A DNA stretch of 64,000 bases from NCBI GenBank assembly GCA_022828085.1, contig JAJEIY010000007.1, positions 1-64,000 on the forward strand. Direction: 5' to 3'. The translations under genes and the position numbers were made by a program. The stretch comes from Acidobacteriota bacterium. GTDB lineage: Bacteria; Acidobacteriota; Vicinamibacteria; Marinacidobacterales; Marinacidobacteraceae. Under the pieces are notes generated by a model. The model had not been told where the DNA came from. It worked only from the letters and a program-made list of their open reading frames with translations, and made no database searches. Below, in pieces: positions 53,948 through 62,638 of the stretch (its first letter is position 1; every line of letters starts with the position of its first letter).

Positions 53948-54780
53948 CGGTCCGGCGAGAGAAGGTAGGTCACGATCCGCTCCGGGATGTCGACCCCGGT
54001 GACGCCGATGCTGTTCCGGAACTCCATCGTGTAGTTGACCTCGTTGACGAGCAGGCCTTCCGGGGTCTCGAAGAGATCCACGGCGAGGACGCCGCCGCCC
54101 ACCGCCTCCGCGGCCCTGAGCGACAGCTCGGCAAGCTCGGCGGTCACCGGGCAGTTGGAAGTCGTCGCTCCCCGCGCGGTGTTGGTGATCCAGTGATCCG
54201 AGGTCCGATAGACCGCGGCGATGCACTCGTCCCCGACCACGAAGCTGCGGATGTCCCGGCCGCCCTTCTCGACGTACTTCTGGGCAAAGAAGATGGAATG
54301 GTGGTAGCTGCCGAGGATCGCCTTGTGCTCCAGCACCGTCTCCGCGGCCTGCCGATCGTTGATCCGGGACAGCAGCCGCCCCCAGGATCCGACCGCCGGC
54401 TTCAACACCACCGGATAGTCGAGTTCCTCGATGGCTTCGAGGGTGGAGCCCTCGGTGAAGGCGACCCGCGTCTCGGGTTGCGGCACGCCGGACTCCTGCA
54501 GCGCGACGGCGGTCAGGATCTTGTCGCCGCACTTCCTGGACACCTCGTAGCGGTTGACGCACGTGATGCCCATGCTCTCGAAGAGCCGCAGGGCGTGCAT
54601 CGCCCGGGAGTGGTTGATGGAGCGCTCCAGGATGACGTCAACCGCGGGTGGAGTCCGCAGGTCGAACACCAGCCGGCGGTCGTCGAGGAAGACGAGCTCG
54701 ACGCCGCGCCGCCTCCGCAACTCCCGGATCAGGAGTTTTTCGTCGGGACGAATCAGCGAATGAAGGAACCCGACCCTCAT
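53944..54780 (-). CDS. lysX: LysX: LysW-aminoadipate/glutamate ligase (ATP-grasp)
   Basis: This 278-residue ATP-grasp enzyme joins the amino acid to the C-terminal Glu of LysW. Features are [16 protein letters not shown] (ATP loop), [25 protein letters not shown], the phosphate/substrate region [13 protein letters not shown] (first residue Thr in the protein) and the metal site [28 protein letters not shown]. It overlaps lysW by ATGA, confirming coupled expression of ligase and carrier. The specificity residues are visible but I cannot assign glutamate versus aminoadipate safely. Confidence 0.94.
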   Translation of the reverse strand: MRVGFLHSLIRPDEKLLIRELRRRRGVELVFLDDRRLVFDLRTPPAVDVILERSINHSRAMHALRLFESMGITCVNRYEVSRKCGDKILTAVALQESGVPQPETRVAFTEGSTLEAIEELDYPVVLKPAVGSWGRLLSRINDRQAAETVLEHKAILGSYHHSIFFAQKYVEKGGRDIRSFVVGDECIAAVYRTSDHWITNTARGATTSNCPVTAELAELSLRAAEAVGGGVLAVDLFETPEGLLVNEVNYTMEFRNSIGVTGVDIPERIVTYLLSPDR

Positions 54781-54941
54781 TCACCCCAGTCCTCTTCTGC
54801 CTGCGGCGCCTCGCCCAGGACGATCGGATCGAGATCCAGGATCTCGAGCTCGATCCCGCACTCGGGGCATTCGAGGAGCTCGCCTTCCACCGGATCCTCG
54901 GACGCTTCCACCGCGGCGTCGCACACCGGGCAATTCGTCAT
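54777..54941 (-). CDS. lysW: LysW amino-group carrier protein
   Basis: This 54-residue acidic protein protects the amino group of pathway intermediates by carrying them on its C-terminal glutamate. A zinc finger is made by CPVC (Cys4, Cys7) and CPEC (Cys25, Cys28). The acidic body ([15 protein letters not shown]) and the C-terminal EDWGE are the family signature. GGGAGGAGGCA precedes the ATG. It is too short to appear in many gene calls. It overlaps lysX by ATGA. Confidence 0.96.
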   Translation of the reverse strand: MTNCPVCDAAVEASEDPVEGELLECPECGIELEILDLDPIVLGEAPQAEEDWGE

Positions 54942-54998
54942 TGCCTCCTCCCCTGGTCCGTGCGAAAGGCGAAGGAATCCACCCGGCTCCGGGGCCCC

Positions 54999-55658
54999 TC
55001 AGCCACCGCGCAGGATGCGGCAGGCGCGCGTGGTGTTGAAGATTCCGCAGGAACAGAAGCGCGCCATCGCCTCGGCGCAGTCCTCGGGGGACCGCCGTCC
55101 GGTCCGGACCCAGTCGAGCATCTTGCGGGCGAAACCGAACGAGAGCATCCCGTGGCCGCACATCGTGGAGAGCTGGAGGGTGGCGCGGTCCGGCAGCCGG
55201 TCCAGGTTCCCGAAGAACCCCAGGCTGTACTCGACGCTGTGCCGCACAATGCCGGCGCGGCCGGCCAGTTCGGCGGCCCGTTCGGTCAGCCCGCTGATGT
55301 TGATGCTGATCCCCAAATCGGCTTGCTTCAGGTCCGCCAGGAAACCCACCAGCGCCTCTTCGGTGTCGAAGACCGCCGACACCACCGTGGGGGCGTTCAC
55401 GCCGGTGCGGATCGAGTCGAGCGCCAGGCGCTTTCGCCGGCGCCAGTGGGCCAGCGGGTTCAGCCGGGAGGAGCGGAAGATGCCCCCCTTGGTGGCGTCA
55501 CCCAGGTTGATCGGCCCGTGGCGGAGGGCGATCTCGGTGAACCGCCGCAGCTTCTCCGGCGACCCCTCGTCGTTGATTCCCCGCGCCGCCATCGCGAACA
55601 CGATGTAGTCATCCTTGAGCGTCTCCGGGGCCCCGTAGCGGTGGAGGGTGTTCGTCAT
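54999..55658 (-). CDS. Unrecognised Cys-rich protein heading the LysW operon
   Basis: The protein has 219 residues and I do not recognise it. It starts with YGAPETLKDDYIVFAMAARGINDEGSPEKLRRFTEIALRHGPINLGDATKGGIFR, has a middle VVSAVFDTEEALVGFLADLKQADLGISINISGLTERAAEL, and ends with LSTMCGHGMLSFGFARKMLDWVRTG and CSCGIFNTTRACRILRGG. There is a Cys-Gly-His and a Cys-x-Cys cluster that may bind metal. No signal peptide is seen. It lies 57 bp upstream of lysW on the same strand, so a link to the pathway is likely but unproven. Confidence 0.75.
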   Translation of the reverse strand: MTNTLHRYGAPETLKDDYIVFAMAARGINDEGSPEKLRRFTEIALRHGPINLGDATKGGIFRSSRLNPLAHWRRRKRLALDSIRTGVNAPTVVSAVFDTEEALVGFLADLKQADLGISINISGLTERAAELAGRAGIVRHSVEYSLGFFGNLDRLPDRATLQLSTMCGHGMLSFGFARKMLDWVRTGRRSPEDCAEAMARFCSCGIFNTTRACRILRGG

Positions 55659-55756
55659 CGGGCGCGCAAAGCATACGGGCCCTCGGCGCCGCCCCGCCCC
55701 GACGGCCCTCGCGCCGGTTCCGGCGTCGGTTCGGCCGGTCCTTAGAATCGGCGCCC

Positions 55757-57187
55757 ATGGCCTCGAACGCCGCGCCGTCCTGGGTCGCCTGCCCTGCCGC
55801 CTCCGCCGGCCCGGATATCGTGGAGGCGGCGCGGACCATTTCGCCTGCGAACGGCTGGCCGGCCCACCGCGCCCCGCCGGCGGGAGGGCGCTGGCGCCTC
55901 TTCCTGAGCGGCGACGGAGAGGCCGCGCGGTTCGCCGCGGCCGGGGCGGTTTCCGGGCAGCGAGCGGTCGTGACGCCGGCCCTGGCGATGGACGATCTGC
56001 CGCTCCGGCTGCACCGGCTGGGTCCGCTCCCGGACCACGCGGACGCGGTCCTGCTCGCCGACCTTCATCGGGCGTTCCCCTGCCGGGCCGCGATCCGCCG
56101 GCGTGGCGCGCAGGAGGAGACGCCTCCTCTTCCCGCGATCGCGACTCCCGCGTACGTGCTGGCCCGTCTCGGCCAGCTCGGATCGGGAGCCCGGACTCTG
56201 GTGGCGTCGGCCCAGGAGGACGAGATCGTGCGGCGGGCTGCGGACCTCCTCGCCGGCAGAGGCGCGGCCTGCCAGTTCGAGGTAGCGCGCGAACCCGTCC
56301 CCCCGGCGTCCCCCGCGCCGGTGCGGGGTCCTGGGGAACGTGAGCTGGCCGGAGCCGCGAGCGCCGCTGAGCTGAGGAACATCGCCCTTCAGGCGCCGGC
56401 GGCCGCCGTGCGGGGCCAGGCGGCCACGGCGGCGGCGGAGGCGGAGCCGGATGACCCCCTCGGTCACTTGCTGGCCGGCTGTGCGGCGAACGAACGGAAA
56501 CAGCCGGCGGAGGCCGCGGCGGCGTTTCGAAGGGCCCTTGAGCGTGACGAATCGCTCGCCGCCGCTCACTTCGAACTCGGCAAGACGATGATCGTGCTGG
56601 ATGACCTCGAAGCGGCGCTCGAGTGCTTTCGGCGGACCACCGAGACCCTGCCCGGGTTCGCTCCCGGATGGGCGAACGCCGGCGCCGCTCTCGGCGAACT
56701 GGAACGTCCCGAAGAGGCGCTGGGAAAGCTCGAGCGCGCCGCCGATCTCGACCCGCTCAGCCACTCGCTCGCCTCGAACCTGGGAGTCACGCTGCGGGAC
56801 CTCGGCCGGCTGGCGGAGGCGGAACGCGCTTTCCGATGGGCGCTCGAGCTCGCCCCCGACTTCGTGTTCGGGCATTACAACCTCGCGAACGCGGTCTATC
56901 TCCAGGGCCGCCACCGGGAAGCGGTGGGGTTGTTCGAGAAGGCCCAGGCGATGGACCCGTCGGGCTCCGACCGCCAGCGGCTGCTCCTCGCGGCGGCCCG
57001 GCTGGCGGCGGGGGACGTGGAGAAGGCGCTTCGGGACTACCGGGCGCTGTTCGACTCGCTGGAGGGCCAGATGCGGCTCGACATGCGCACGGTGGCGCAA
57101 TGGGACCTGCGACGGCTCGCCGAGCGAACGGGCGTCGGCCCGGGCCTGAAACGCGCGGCCGAGTTCGTCCGGTCGGTCCGGGCCTGA
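55757..57187 (+). CDS. TPR-repeat protein
   Basis: The first 200 residues of this 476-residue protein are Ala/Pro/Arg-rich with a possible Rossmann-like part (AVVTPALAMDDLPLRLHRLG and VLLADLHRAF). From about 225 onward five or more tetratricopeptide repeats are visible: DPLGHLLAGCAANERKQPAEAAAAFRRALERD, SLAAAHFELGKTMIVLDDLEAALECFRRT, APGWANAGAALGELERPEEALGKLERAADLDP, HSLASNLGVTLRDLGRLAEAERAFRWALELAP and FGHYNLANAVYLQGRHREAVGLFEKAQAMDP. It is a likely scaffold. There is no signal peptide. It diverges from the LysW operon. Confidence 0.85.
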   Translation: MASNAAPSWVACPAASAGPDIVEAARTISPANGWPAHRAPPAGGRWRLFLSGDGEAARFAAAGAVSGQRAVVTPALAMDDLPLRLHRLGPLPDHADAVLLADLHRAFPCRAAIRRRGAQEETPPLPAIATPAYVLARLGQLGSGARTLVASAQEDEIVRRAADLLAGRGAACQFEVAREPVPPASPAPVRGPGERELAGAASAAELRNIALQAPAAAVRGQAATAAAEAEPDDPLGHLLAGCAANERKQPAEAAAAFRRALERDESLAAAHFELGKTMIVLDDLEAALECFRRTTETLPGFAPGWANAGAALGELERPEEALGKLERAADLDPLSHSLASNLGVTLRDLGRLAEAERAFRWALELAPDFVFGHYNLANAVYLQGRHREAVGLFEKAQAMDPSGSDRQRLLLAAARLAAGDVEKALRDYRALFDSLEGQMRLDMRTVAQWDLRRLAERTGVGPGLKRAAEFVRSVRA

Positions 57188-57248
57188 CCCGCGGCCGGTC
57201 GGACCACCGGCTGCCGGGTCCGATTTGCCGGGAATTCCCGATTTCCAT

Positions 57249-57278
57249 TTGACTTGGACCCCGGTTCGGCCGTATAAG
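57249..57278 (+). promoter_or_regulatory. Sigma70-type promoter for the exported three-gene set
   Basis: TTGACT at 57249-57254 and TATAAG at 57273-57278 are 18 bp apart in an otherwise GC-rich gap, 68 bp before the start codon at 57346. It is the clearest housekeeping-type promoter I see in the window. The transcript would have a leader of about 60 bases. Confidence 0.6.
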
Positions 57279-57345
57279 GGCTTCCCCCCGCCACGCGTAT
57301 GTCCAGCGTGGTGGTCATCCCCCCGGCGAACGGAGAACCTCCCCT

Positions 57346-58821
57346 ATGCCCAGCCATCTCAATAGCCCCAAACGCCTGGCGGTCGGCCTGCTTGCGGCCG
57401 GCGTCGCGCTTTTCTTCCTCGGGGGATTTGCGGCGGCCCAGGAGGAAGACGCGGAACCCAAGCCCCCGGAGGGCCAGACCCATCCGCTCCTTGAGCCGCA
57501 CGATGTGCTCAACGAGTTCGGGGTGATCAGCTCCAGCGGACACGACGATGGCGGCTGGGGGCTCGAGCCCGAGCTGCGGGTACCCGAGCAGTACCAGTAC
57601 CGGCGCCGGGACCAGCAGTTGAAGGAAGTGGACCTCACGGGGAACCAGCTTCCGCCGATCCTCACCGAGATGCGGGTGCTCAGCAAGGAAGTGGCGCCCG
57701 GCGACGAGGTCCGCGCCATCGCGCGGGTCGTCTCCCCCTACAACGAGGCCCAGTCCTTCGTCTCTCTCTTCTACAACCGGGAACTCGGCCGCGCGGCCAC
57801 CATGTACATCAACTTCCAGCCCCACGAGAGTGACGACACTCTCTTCCTCGGCCGCGGCAAGCTGTCACGGTTCGCGGCGCCGGGGCGCTACGTGGTGGGA
57901 ACCACGATCATCGCTGACAAGGTGGGCGACCGGAAGGCGTACTGGGCGGATTTCCACAAGGCGATGCAGGAGGAGGACGGTTCGCCGGTCGGCTTCCAGG
58001 TCACCGAGAGCGACAGCGTGGACATCACCGCGCCAACCCTGAAGTCCGTCAGCGTGGAAACCGAGCGCGTGCGGGCCGGCGGAGGCCTGATCAAGTACAG
58101 CGTGGTCGCCGAGGACGACGTTTCCGGCGCCACCGAGGCGGAGACGATCTGGGTGTCCCCGAGCGGCTACCACCAGATCCGCTCGACCATGGTGATGGTG
58201 GGCGGCCAGCCGGGCCTCTTCAAGGGCGTGCTCCAGATTCCCCAGTGGTACGAAGGCGGCGAGTGGCAGCTCATGCGCATCACGCTCAAGGACAACGCCA
58301 CCAACATCCGCTACTACTTCAACCGCACCGAGCCCATGATGGAGGCCGCCACGGTGCAGGTGGACCAGGAAAAGGAAATGATCGACCAGGTCCCCGCCCG
58401 GATCCTCGCGGCGCAGTTCACCAAGAAGCAGGCGAAGCTGGGCGAACGGGTCGGGCTGACCGTCCTCGCCGAGGACAACCTTTCCGGCGTCTTCAGCATC
58501 GAGGGCTACGTCCGGTCGCCGAATGGCGCGGACGCCCTCAAGGTGAAGCTCAAGAGCATGACCCCCGAGGCCGGAGAGTTCGTGGACGTGAACCGTCCGT
58601 CCAAGCTGCCGGAGCCCAACATCTGGACCGGGAACTTCACGGTGACGGACACCATGGAGTGGGGCGAGTGGGAACTCGTCCGGCTCGGCGTTTCCGACGA
58701 AGCCAGGAACTTCTACACCTACTACGAGGATCGGGATTCCGAGATAGACGGGATCACGGTCAACTTCTACAATGAAGACACCGAGACCGCCGAAGAAGGC
58801 GGCAAGGAGGGTGCGCGATGA
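57346..58821 (+). CDS. Secreted beta-rich protein of unknown function
   Basis: The protein has 491 residues with a signal peptide (LAVGLLAAGVALFFLGGFAAAQ). The mature protein has no catalytic motif that I recognise. It looks like several immunoglobulin- or fibronectin-like sandwiches: one at about 100-210 (VAPGDEVRAIARVVSPYNEAQSFVSLF), one at 225-340 (ITAPTLKSVSVETERVRAGGGLIKYSVVAEDDVSGA) and one at 350-480 (LGERVGLTVLAEDNLSGVFSIEGYV). The last two are likely duplicates (AEDDVSGA and AEDNLSGV, then GGEWQLMRITLKDNATN and WGEWELVRLGVSDEARN). It overlaps the next gene by ATGA, so the two are made together. Confidence 0.82.
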   Translation: MPSHLNSPKRLAVGLLAAGVALFFLGGFAAAQEEDAEPKPPEGQTHPLLEPHDVLNEFGVISSSGHDDGGWGLEPELRVPEQYQYRRRDQQLKEVDLTGNQLPPILTEMRVLSKEVAPGDEVRAIARVVSPYNEAQSFVSLFYNRELGRAATMYINFQPHESDDTLFLGRGKLSRFAAPGRYVVGTTIIADKVGDRKAYWADFHKAMQEEDGSPVGFQVTESDSVDITAPTLKSVSVETERVRAGGGLIKYSVVAEDDVSGATEAETIWVSPSGYHQIRSTMVMVGGQPGLFKGVLQIPQWYEGGEWQLMRITLKDNATNIRYYFNRTEPMMEAATVQVDQEKEMIDQVPARILAAQFTKKQAKLGERVGLTVLAEDNLSGVFSIEGYVRSPNGADALKVKLKSMTPEAGEFVDVNRPSKLPEPNIWTGNFTVTDTMEWGEWELVRLGVSDEARNFYTYYEDRDSEIDGITVNFYNEDTETAEEGGKEGAR

Positions 58822-60158
58822 CGGCCAAGACCATCGACCGCCGCGATTTCTTCAAACTCGGCGCGGCCGCCAGCGCCGGCGCCGTGCTTTCCACGCGGAA
58901 CGCCGCCGGCAGCCCCATCTTCGAGGCGGGGGCCGGGATTCCGCAGGGAGGCATGGTCCTTCCGGCGAACCCCGGCTTCAAGACGAAGCACCTGGTGACG
59001 GTCATCCTGGGCAACGGCGCCCGGAAGATCGATGTCATCGACAACCCGGAGCACTCGCCCTTCCAGACGAAGATGGCCGCCGAGGGCACCGTCTTCACCG
59101 AGGACTACGGCGAGACCGCGAACCTCCACGGCTACATGTACTCCGAGGTGCTCAGCGGAGTGGATGCGCCGGCGCAGCGGCCGCGCTACCCCACCTGGTC
59201 CGAGTACATCCGGAAGAAGGCCGGCGGGACGGCGACCGACTACTGGACCCTCCAGGGCGCGTCCTACTACCGGGCCTGGACCTGGGATGTGAAGCACTTC
59301 AGCCAGCATCCCGAGTACGGCGTGAAGCACGGCTCGACGAGCCTCACGATGAACCGGATCTTCTATCCGGAGCAGAAGCTCACCGGCGCCCAGATCGTGG
59401 ATCTGAACGTGGAGAAGGGGCTCGGGCACACGCCGAAGGAGCGGAAGCAGGTCGAGGAGTTCATCGATTCCGTCCTGGCGTCGAAGTCCTACGTCCCGCC
59501 TTCCACCCGGGAGCCGGTCATCAACCGGGAGATCCCCTACGGGGACGCCCAGGTGCTGCACCTGGTGCCCCAGATCCTGAAGGAGTTCAAGCCGAAGTCC
59601 ATCACCGCGCAGATCCTCGCTCTCGACGACGCGCACGCCGACTTCGGATTCTGGGACTACAACACGGACTACTGGGAGTACATCAAGCACATCAAGACCA
59701 CCGATGAGCTGATCGGCAACCTGTGGCGCCAGATCCAGGCCGACGCGTACCTCCGGGACACCACCGCGCTGGTGATCCGTCCCGAGTGCGGCCGCGACGA
59801 CGAAGTGAACATCTACGGGCAGCTCGGACACAGCCCGGGCAACTACTACGCCCACTACGTGTGGTTCATGGCGCTCGGGCCCGACTTCAAGAAGGGCCAC
59901 ACCGTGACCGAGCGGGTGCAGCGGCGGGACGTCGTTCCGACGCTGACCTACCTCATGTCCGGTGAGAACGCCGAGTTCGCCACCGGGCACGTCCGGACCC
60001 AGATGTTCAAGGACGAGTACAACCTGCCGAAGTACATCCTTCCGCCGACTGCCGAGGTCAAGGAGCCCGCGGTCGACTGGGAGAAGATCGTGGAAGAGCG
60101 CCGGACGGCCGAGAAGGTCAAGGAGTTCGCGCGTTCGACCGTCGGTTACGGCGACTGA
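58818..60158 (+). CDS. Tat-exported alkaline-phosphatase/DUF1501-like protein
   Basis: This 446-residue protein has a twin-arginine signal (DRRDFFKLGAAASAGAV). The rest resembles the sulfatase/alkaline phosphatase superfamily in DUF1501-like form: LVTVILGNGARKIDVIDNP at the start of the core, TEDYGETANLHGYMYSE, LVIRPECGRDDEVNIYGQLGHSPGNYYAHYVWFMALGP for the C-terminal metal region, and RRDVVPTLTYLMSGENAEFATG to close. The classic Thr/Ser/Cys nucleophile cannot be pinned down, so it may not be a hydrolase. It is translationally coupled to the beta-rich protein. Confidence 0.78.
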   Translation: MTAKTIDRRDFFKLGAAASAGAVLSTRNAAGSPIFEAGAGIPQGGMVLPANPGFKTKHLVTVILGNGARKIDVIDNPEHSPFQTKMAAEGTVFTEDYGETANLHGYMYSEVLSGVDAPAQRPRYPTWSEYIRKKAGGTATDYWTLQGASYYRAWTWDVKHFSQHPEYGVKHGSTSLTMNRIFYPEQKLTGAQIVDLNVEKGLGHTPKERKQVEEFIDSVLASKSYVPPSTREPVINREIPYGDAQVLHLVPQILKEFKPKSITAQILALDDAHADFGFWDYNTDYWEYIKHIKTTDELIGNLWRQIQADAYLRDTTALVIRPECGRDDEVNIYGQLGHSPGNYYAHYVWFMALGPDFKKGHTVTERVQRRDVVPTLTYLMSGENAEFATGHVRTQMFKDEYNLPKYILPPTAEVKEPAVDWEKIVEERRTAEKVKEFARSTVGYGD

Positions 60159-60205
60159 CCTGAGGACCCGGAGTCCAAGTCAAACAAACAAGGAGACCAA
60201 CGAAA

Positions 60206-60475
60206 ATGGACGACCTGAACCGCCGCGCATTCCTCAGGAGGGCCGGCTTCGCCTTCGCGGGCGTGGTGGGCGCCGCCTCGTTCGCGGCCGCCCAGCAGCA
60301 GGAAGAGGAGAAGAAGGAAGACGAAGAGACCCAGGAAGAGATCGACTACGACGCTCTCTTCGCGGAGGACGCCGGGGACGAGGACACCCGGGCCTGCCCG
60401 CAGTGCGGGGCTCTCATGTACCGGCAGGGCCGCACCTGGACCTGCGAGAACTGCGGCTACAGCTACGTCGAGTAG
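60206..60475 (+). CDS. Tat-exported zinc ribbon / rubredoxin-like small protein
   Basis: This 89-residue protein has a twin-arginine signal (NRRAFLRRAGFAFAGVVGAASFAAAQ). Next comes a run of Glu/Asp/Lys/Gln (EEEKKEDEETQEEIDYDALFAED), then a C-terminal CPQCG...CENCG knuckle pair that should bind one metal. A Tat signal on such a small protein suggests export as a folded metalloprotein. AAGGAGA precedes the ATG. It follows the phosphatase-fold gene by 47 bp and is last in that set, with a hairpin terminator after it. Confidence 0.82.
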   Translation: MDDLNRRAFLRRAGFAFAGVVGAASFAAAQQQEEEKKEDEETQEEIDYDALFAEDAGDEDTRACPQCGALMYRQGRTWTCENCGYSYVE

Positions 60476-60491
60476 TTCTTCCTGAACCGGC

Positions 60492-60526
60492 GCCGCCGGA
60501 GCTGCAATCCAGCAGCCTCCGGCGGC
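60492..60526 (+). terminator. Hairpin after the Tat zinc ribbon gene
   Basis: The stem is GCCGCCGGAGCTGC at 60492-60505 and its complement at 60512-60526 with one bulged C; the loop is AATCCA. TGTCTCCTTGT follows, a weak T-rich tail. It lies 16 bases after the stop at 60475, the right place for an intrinsic terminator. Confidence 0.6.
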
Positions 60527-60574
60527 TGTCTCCTTGTCCCGTTGCCCACAGCGCGGCAGCGGGATTGTTGTATT

Positions 60575-60757
60575 GGCAGCCGGTGGATCCAATGGCGTGA
60601 GCGCCGGGAGCGGCGAGGCGCCCGGCTGACGAGGCGCGTGAGGGAGGAATACCGGGTGTATTCCGACCGAAACGCAACGATGCGGGCCGCGAAGCGGACC
60701 GGTTCAGCCGGGATGCATCGCCGCTCGAACGCCGCGTGATCTGGTCCACCGGCTGCC
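60575..60757. repeat. TIR-bounded MITE-like repeat, copy 3 (183 bp)
   Basis: The left end GGCAGCCGGTGGATCC and its inverted complement at 60742-60757 differ at about two positions. The core hairpin GGAATAC-CGGGT-GTATTCC is at 60646-60664, the loop differing by one base from the other copies. Just after it CAGCCGGTGGATC (60758-60770) repeats the left terminus once more, reaching the stop codon of the next gene. Copies are also at 14377-14652 and 28130-28312. Confidence 0.85.
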
Positions 60758-60768
60758 CAGCCGGTGGA

Positions 60769-61500
60769 TCAGGCCGGCGCCGGAATGATCAGGTGCCCGA
60801 AGACGATGAAGAAGAAGCACACGGTGCTCAACATCGCGTACTCGGCGCTCGCCCGGCGGTAGGTCCAGAAACGGAACCCGGCGGCCGGAGTCCTGCCCTC
60901 CAGCACCGCCCGGGTGTAGCAGATCCGCTGCGCCGCGATCAGGTTCCCGAAGATTCCGACCACGATCAGCGCCGCGTGGATGTTTCCGGAGACGAGCCCG
61001 ACGACGAACGCCACCGAGCGTTCCGGACGCTCGAGGAACCCCACCTCGCAGGCGGGAATCAGCTTCTCGGCGCGGGAGCGGGCGTACGAGGTGGCAACCG
61101 TCCCCGCGGTGGCGAGACACCAGACCGCGAGCCAGACGTTCCGTTCCGGTGTTTCGGTGTTGGCCAGGTAGTAGAACAACAGTCCGAACAGGAGCAGCAT
61201 GTCCGAATAACGGTCCATCACGGAATCGAGATAGGCCCCGAACTGCGTTACTTCGCGGGACGCGCGGGCGACGGCTCCATCGAGACAGTCGAACGTGATC
61301 GCCAGCAGGACCACCCAGCCGGCCGTCCACTGGTCCCCCTCGAGCAGCGGCCAGAAGACGAGCGCCATGACCAGCGGACCCGACAGCGTCAGCGCGTTCG
61401 GGGGAACGCGCGCCCATATGATCCCGCGCGCGATGCCGTCCCGAATCCATTCGAGCACGACCTCCCAGAACCGGCCCAGTTGGGAGAAGAGCTTCTTCAT
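60769..61500 (-). CDS. CDP-alcohol phosphatidyltransferase
   Basis: This 243-residue integral membrane enzyme transfers a phosphatidyl group from CDP-diacylglycerol (or the reverse) to an alcohol. The family motif is intact: DCLDGAVARASREVTQFGAYLDSVMDRYSD, that is DG(x)2AR(x)8G(x)3D(x)3D. About six helices follow and precede it. The acceptor could be inositol phosphate, given the ino1 gene at 48126, but glycerol phosphate or serine acceptors use the same motif. I chose ATG 61500; the longer frame upstream has no hydrophobic or family character. Confidence 0.9.
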   Translation of the reverse strand: MKKLFSQLGRFWEVVLEWIRDGIARGIIWARVPPNALTLSGPLVMALVFWPLLEGDQWTAGWVVLLAITFDCLDGAVARASREVTQFGAYLDSVMDRYSDMLLLFGLLFYYLANTETPERNVWLAVWCLATAGTVATSYARSRAEKLIPACEVGFLERPERSVAFVVGLVSGNIHAALIVVGIFGNLIAAQRICYTRAVLEGRTPAAGFRFWTYRRASAEYAMLSTVCFFFIVFGHLIIPAPA

Positions 61501-61689
61501 CGTGCCTCGGGCGGGAACGGAGCCCGGCGCCGGAGAGGCGCGGGGCGTGGCGAGGGAGCCGGGACGGGCGCCTTCAAGGGGGATGCGGTCAAGGGCGCTC
61601 GGACGGAACGGCGGCGGATGTCTCGCCCCGCCGCGCCGCGAGACCCGTAGCATATTCGCGTTCCGCCGCATGTTCGGAGCCGCAAGGGG

Positions 61690-62637
61690 ATGAGCGGTCT
61701 TCCGCTGGTGATCGCCAACCCCGCAGCCGGGGATGGAACCGGCCGGGACCGATGGTGGGCCGCTGCCGGGCCGGTGACCGAACGGCTTGGCCCGCACGAC
61801 CTCGTCTGGACCGAGGCGCCGGGTCACGCGGAACGGATTGCCGGGGCGGAAGGAAGTGCGCGTCCCCTCCTGATCGCCTACGGCGGCGACGGAACCGCGT
61901 CCGAGGTAGCTCGGGGGCTAGCCGCCTCAAAGGGACGCGCGGAGCTGGGCCTTCTCCCCAGCGGAACGGGCAACGACTTTGCCGCTGCGTCAGGAATCCC
62001 TCCCCGCCTTCCGGAAGCGGCGCGGTTCCTGAGCCGAACCCCGGCCCGGGCCACCGACCTCGGCCATATCGAGGACGGGGCCGGAGCGTCCCGTTTCTTC
62101 CTGAACAGTTTCTCGCTGGGTCTCGCGGCCTCCGTCGCCGAGCGAGCTGCCGCTGGGGGCGGTCTGGGCCGGGCCACCTACGCGGCGGCCGCGGCGCGCG
62201 AAGTCGTCGCCTTCCAGCCGGCGCCGCTCCGCGTCGGCCTCAACGAAGACCCCGCGAGGCCGCGAACGCTCCTGAACCTCACCATCCTCAACTCGCGCCG
62301 GTTCGGCGCCGGGATTCCGCTCGCTCCGCCCGCCGACCCCGGAGACGGCGAGCTGGACACGGTCCTGATCGGTCCGCTCGGCCCGCTCGCGCTGATGGAC
62401 GCCGTCTTCCGCCTGACCCGGGAAGCGCATTTCGGACGCCGCGAGATCGAGCACCATCGGGTCACTCGCGTCACCATCGGCTCGCTGCCCGGCGCGGGCG
62501 GCGCACCGGAGCTGCTCTCCGAGGTCGATGGAGACGTCGTCCGCTGGGGAGAGGCTCTGACGGTCTCGGTAGCGCCCGGCGCGGTCCGGGTCAGGAGAAA
62601 CGTGGGGCGCCCGCCCGGCCGCGATCCCGACGCCTGA
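61690..62637 (+). CDS. Diacylglycerol/lipid kinase (YegS/DagK family)
   Basis: This 315-residue lipid kinase has an N-terminal ATP-binding part (IANPAAGDGTGRDRWW, then the signature LIAYGGDGTASEVARGL) and LLPSGTGNDFAAASG for the substrate and metal site. A beta-rich second half follows (TLLNLTILNSRRFGAGIPLAPPADPGDGELDTVLIG). It phosphorylates diacylglycerol or a related lipid at the membrane surface. It diverges from the CDP-alcohol phosphatidyltransferase and may act with it in phospholipid turnover. The 189-bp gap between them holds nothing I recognise beyond GC-rich sequence. Confidence 0.9.
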   Translation: MSGLPLVIANPAAGDGTGRDRWWAAAGPVTERLGPHDLVWTEAPGHAERIAGAEGSARPLLIAYGGDGTASEVARGLAASKGRAELGLLPSGTGNDFAAASGIPPRLPEAARFLSRTPARATDLGHIEDGAGASRFFLNSFSLGLAASVAERAAAGGGLGRATYAAAAAREVVAFQPAPLRVGLNEDPARPRTLLNLTILNSRRFGAGIPLAPPADPGDGELDTVLIGPLGPLALMDAVFRLTREAHFGRREIEHHRVTRVTIGSLPGAGGAPELLSEVDGDVVRWGEALTVSVAPGAVRVRRNVGRPPGRDPDA

Positions 62638-62638
62638 A

